Assembly: GCF_034521915.1 (NCBI RefSeq)
Contig: NZ_JAXHLU010000014.1
Span: forward strand, 124,001 to 188,000
Source: Fodinibius sp034521915
Lineage (GTDB): Bacteria > Bacteroidota > Rhodothermia > Balneolales > Balneolaceae
Direction of reading: 5' to 3'
Length of the DNA: 64,000 nt
Shown here piece after piece: positions 61,572 to 64,000 of this stretch. The position numbers and the translations under genes are program-made. Below the pieces are notes generated by a model. It worked only from the letters and a program-made list of their open reading frames with translations. It was not told the origin of the DNA and ran no database searches. Every line of letters begins with the position of its first letter. The first letter of the stretch is position 1.

Positions 61572-62117
61572 TTAAATACTAATTGTAAAAGGCACTTTGG
61601 TATTATCCCAGTGGAGTACTACAGTAGCCGATTCATTTGAAACATCCTCAAAATAGAATAACAGGCGCTCTATAAAGTCCGCTTTTTGAGGTTCTACCGT
61701 GAACCGAAATACGTCTTTGGATTTGTCGTACTGGGTACCCCATGAAAGCTTGGAATTAATAATGATGGTCCATTCATCTTTTCCGGGAATAGTGTAGAGC
61801 GAATAGGTACCGGCTTCCAGCTTATTTCCCTCAATGGTTACATCTTTAGAAACAACTAAAGCGGTAGCCTCATTGGCTCCAGTTCTCCAAACCTCACCGT
61901 AGGGTACCAAATCTCCAAAGATTGTCCGGTCGTTAACGGCGGGACGTCCATATGTAATGGTAATGTCAGTGGTGCCAATAGTTTGACTCACCGTTGCATT
62001 CGGACTTGTTCGCGGTTCATCATTGCCACGTTCTTGTGCTAATGCGGTTGTAGTTACGCATAAGCTCATTAACGCAATAAGCGAAATCTTGAAAAAAGCT
62101 GATTGAATAATTTTCAT
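61572..62117 (-). CDS. Exported DUF2911 protein
   Basis: A 181-residue protein with a signal peptide (IIQSAFFKISLIALMSLCVTTTALAQ). The mature DUF2911 domain starts with PNATVSQTIGTTDITITYGRPAVNDRTIFGDLVPYGEVWRTGANEAT and continues with LEAGTYSLYTIPGKDEWTIIINSKLSWGTQYDKSKDV, both highly characteristic of the family. The function is unknown; these proteins are common exported proteins of FCB bacteria. The EamA frame follows its stop directly, so the two genes may share a transcript. Confidence 0.9.
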   Translation of the reverse strand: MKIIQSAFFKISLIALMSLCVTTTALAQERGNDEPRTSPNATVSQTIGTTDITITYGRPAVNDRTIFGDLVPYGEVWRTGANEATALVVSKDVTIEGNKLEAGTYSLYTIPGKDEWTIIINSKLSWGTQYDKSKDVFRFTVEPQKADFIERLLFYFEDVSNESATVVLHWDNTKVPFTISI

Positions 62118-62355
62118 AATAGTATCGATTAGTTCAGGATTGATATTGCATAATTTTAACTTAAAATGGAGGAAGATCGTTTATTTATTATTTACCTAAA
62201 GTTTTGTGCTTAAACAAGCTGTTAAATTAAATATAGAAGTTTACATATACATCAATATACTTTCTAAAAAGTTTTGAATTGCTTATATAGGAACAAATAA
62301 TAGTTTGGTTTCCAGCGCGTAAAAATAATACAGATCTAGGGCTATATAACAACTA

Positions 62356-63318
62356 ATGGAGAAAAGTGCAGGTTCTCGTTTTTCTGATGATATAGAAGAG
62401 CTCTTTAGCAGTGGGACGGTAATTTTATTTATCTGCGCAGCTACTTCAGATTTTCCTATTCTCTCAGTCAGCCAAAATGTTGAAGATATTTTGGGATTTC
62501 CACCTTCTTATTTTAGTGAACAGGAGAACGGTTGGTCAGATCGGATTCATCCTGATGATAAAAAGGAGGTTTTTGCTCAGTTTCGGAGCGTCCTAAATGA
62601 GGGTGGGACAGCAATCAATGAGTATCGTTTTAAAGCAAAAGGAGGAGAGTATATTTGGTTGCGCGATGAAATAAAGGCTATTGAAAATGAAGATGGCAAC
62701 GAGCTTATTTATGGTTCCTCCATAGATATTACCGAACGGAAAAAAGCAGAAATAGCCCTCAAGGAAAATAAAACTGAAGAGCTAAAACAGGAGGTTACAC
62801 GACGTGAGGAAGCAGAAAAAAAGTTACAGAAGCGCCTGGAATATGAAAAAGTGATCTCTCAATGTTCAAAATTACTGCTGGAAAGCAACTCTTCAAAAGC
62901 CGTAAAAAAGAGCTTGGAATTGCTTCAGGATGTTACTGAAACCGATCGAGTTTTTCTCTACAAAAATAGAGAGATTGATAATGAGCTGTATTTAGAACCG
63001 GTATCAGAAGTAACCAAAGCTGGAGTTGAACCCATCGTTGAAAACCTGGACCGAAAGTTCAAATATTCCGATCTTCCCTGGTTGCATGAGAAGCTGTCAT
63101 CTCTTAAAAAAATTCATGCCCGGACTGATGAATTGCCGGATCCCGAACAATCTATTTTACAAGATCAGCAGGTAGAGTCAATTTTAGTTATTCCTTTCAG
63201 CGTTGAGAATGAGTGGAAGGGATATATTGGGTTTGCGGATACACAGAAGAAAACGAAAATGGGACGAACAGGAAATTTCGTTACTAAAAACAGTTTCCCG
63301 AATTATAGCTGCTTTTGA
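62356..63318 (+). CDS. PAS-GAF sensor protein, N-terminal part (frameshifted)
   Basis: The first 320 residues of a large cytosolic sensor. Residues ~15-130 are a PAS domain with PAC (SVSQNVEDILGFPPSYF, RIHPDDKKEVFAQF, EYRFKAKGGEYIWLRDEIKAI, YGSSIDITERKKAE). A short coiled coil precedes a GAF domain (~residues 165-300: LLESNSSKAVKKSLELLQDVTETDRVFLYKNRE, ESILVIPFSVENEWKGYIGFAD). The frame breaks at the A4 run 63256-63259. Removing one A continues as KWDEQEISLLKTVSRIIAAF, the normal end of a GAF domain. No output domain is reached inside the window. Confidence 0.85.
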   Translation: MEKSAGSRFSDDIEELFSSGTVILFICAATSDFPILSVSQNVEDILGFPPSYFSEQENGWSDRIHPDDKKEVFAQFRSVLNEGGTAINEYRFKAKGGEYIWLRDEIKAIENEDGNELIYGSSIDITERKKAEIALKENKTEELKQEVTRREEAEKKLQKRLEYEKVISQCSKLLLESNSSKAVKKSLELLQDVTETDRVFLYKNREIDNELYLEPVSEVTKAGVEPIVENLDRKFKYSDLPWLHEKLSSLKKIHARTDELPDPEQSILQDQQVESILVIPFSVENEWKGYIGFADTQKKTKMGRTGNFVTKNSFPNYSCF

Positions 63319-64000
63319 AAAACGGAAAGTTATCGAGGAATCGCTTGTTAAGCAGCGAAACTATACCACTACTATTTTGGACAGCTTGCCGAGCATCTAT
63401 CTGCTGATGGATGAAAATTTACAATTTGTAGAGTGGAATAGTTGTGCCGAGCGCTACACCGGTTATTCAAGTGATGAGATAAAATCGAAAACAGCTTTTG
63501 ATCTTATCAAACCTGAGCACCATGAATTATTAGAAAAGGCAATAGATCAGGTTAGAGAACAAAAGGGAAAAGGTACGGAGTTAAATCTGCTGACTAAGTC
63601 GGGAGAAACGATTCCCTTTTTCTGGCGTGGCTATTTTATAGAACTAGATAATGAACGATTTTTCTTATGTGTTGGAATTGATATCACCCAGCAAAAAGAA
63701 ACGGAGCAGGAGTTGCGACATGAGAAACGATTCAATGAAGCTCTGTTAGAGAGTTTGCCCGGGATCTTCTATATGTTTGATGAAGAGGGAAATTATATTC
63801 GCTGGAATGAAAATCAGCTGGAAGTAACAGGTTATACTAATGAGGAAATGCAAGAAATATCACCAGCTGCTTTATTTGATGATGAGGAATTTAAAAGAAT
63901 AGAAAAAAAGATAGAATCGGTATTTAAGACAGGGCAAGCTGAAGTAGAGGCGAAACTAAAAACTAAAACGGGCGAAAAAATTCCGTACCATTTTACTGGT
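63257..64000 (+). CDS. PAS sensor protein, continuation (frameshifted, runs off the end)
   Basis: From 63257 the +1 frame stays open to the window edge (248 codons). It finishes the GAF domain (EISLLKTVSRIIAAFEKRK) and then contains two more PAS domains: LDSLPSIYLLMDENLQFVEWN with CAERYTGYSSDEI, and LESLPGIFYMFDEEGNYIRWN with QLEVTGYTNEEM. Each is linked by short helices (DITQQKETEQELRHEKRF). The output module, probably a histidine kinase or diguanylate cyclase, lies beyond the window. Confidence 0.85.

Noticed and set aside
1..64000. CRISPR arrays, tRNA or rRNA genes, prophage or restriction-defence loci
   Set aside because: No regularly spaced direct repeats, no cloverleaf with a TTCGANNC loop that I could support, and no phage structural or defence gene was found by reading; a dedicated scan (tRNAscan, CRISPR finder) could still find a missed tRNA.

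Overview
The window looks like chromosomal DNA from a moderately halophilic, aerobic member of the FCB group, most likely Balneolota (Balneolaceae; Fodinibius/Gracilimonas-like). This is an inference. It rests on several things: TonB-dependent receptors with an N-terminal carboxypeptidase-regulatory-like domain, a CHRD protein, DUF2911 and DUF4097 proteins, a ba3-type cytochrome oxidase, Na+/solute symporters, acid-rich proteins, moderate GC, and purine-rich Shine-Dalgarno sequences before many starts. No tRNA, rRNA, CRISPR array or prophage was seen.

Layout. 1-7969: the tail of a DUF4168 protein, a yihY-mpg pair, mutS, and an SH3-M48 protease behind a split CHASE2-adenylate cyclase. 8270-19401: an accessory catabolic/uptake island. 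In order it holds a GbsR/MarR regulator, a secreted alpha/beta hydrolase, an SDR dehydrogenase, a ketoacyl synthase III-like protein lacking two of the three catalytic residues, a Na+/solute symporter, an acyl-CoA ligase, a cytosolic alpha/beta hydrolase, a TonB-dependent receptor and a GntR regulator. 19498-28354: a UPF1-like helicase, a repeat-rich 740-base gap, a DUF4097-mnmD pair, an M20 amidohydrolase, an FAD oxidoreductase and a glycosylasparaginase. 28514-34624: ba3 oxidase genes (IIa, II, I), a membrane-anchored protein, a FixI/CopA-like copper ATPase and a Nudix hydrolase. 35025-41019: a subtilase lipoprotein, a PfkB kinase, rdgB, and anmK divergent from a symporter. 41038-41628: a RAYT transposase framed by near-identical hairpins. 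41739-46569: divergent metH and metF. 46677-56470: a split TPR histidine kinase, yaaA, a CHRD protein, a LacI regulator, polX, a SnoaL-like lipoprotein and a split M14 peptidase. 57028-64000: TonB, a TPP riboswitch controlling a (split) TonB-dependent receptor that is probably a thiamine importer, an EamA transporter, a DUF2911 protein and a split PAS/GAF sensor running off the end.

Two themes stand out. First, five large genes (cyclase, TPR kinase, M14 peptidase, thiamine-type receptor, PAS sensor) are each broken by one frameshift, and in every case the sequence carries one base too many, mostly at short homopolymers. That pattern points to sequence or assembly error rather than five independent pseudogenes. 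Second, intergenic DNA is rich in structured repeats: RAYT-flanking hairpins, hairpins whose loops pair with their own 3' tails, clustered 29-base palindromes and nested inverted repeats.

Best candidates for undescribed biology are the 8.3-19.4 kb island with its atypical KAS III-like enzyme, the loop-tail hairpin family, and the RAYT element with its hairpins.
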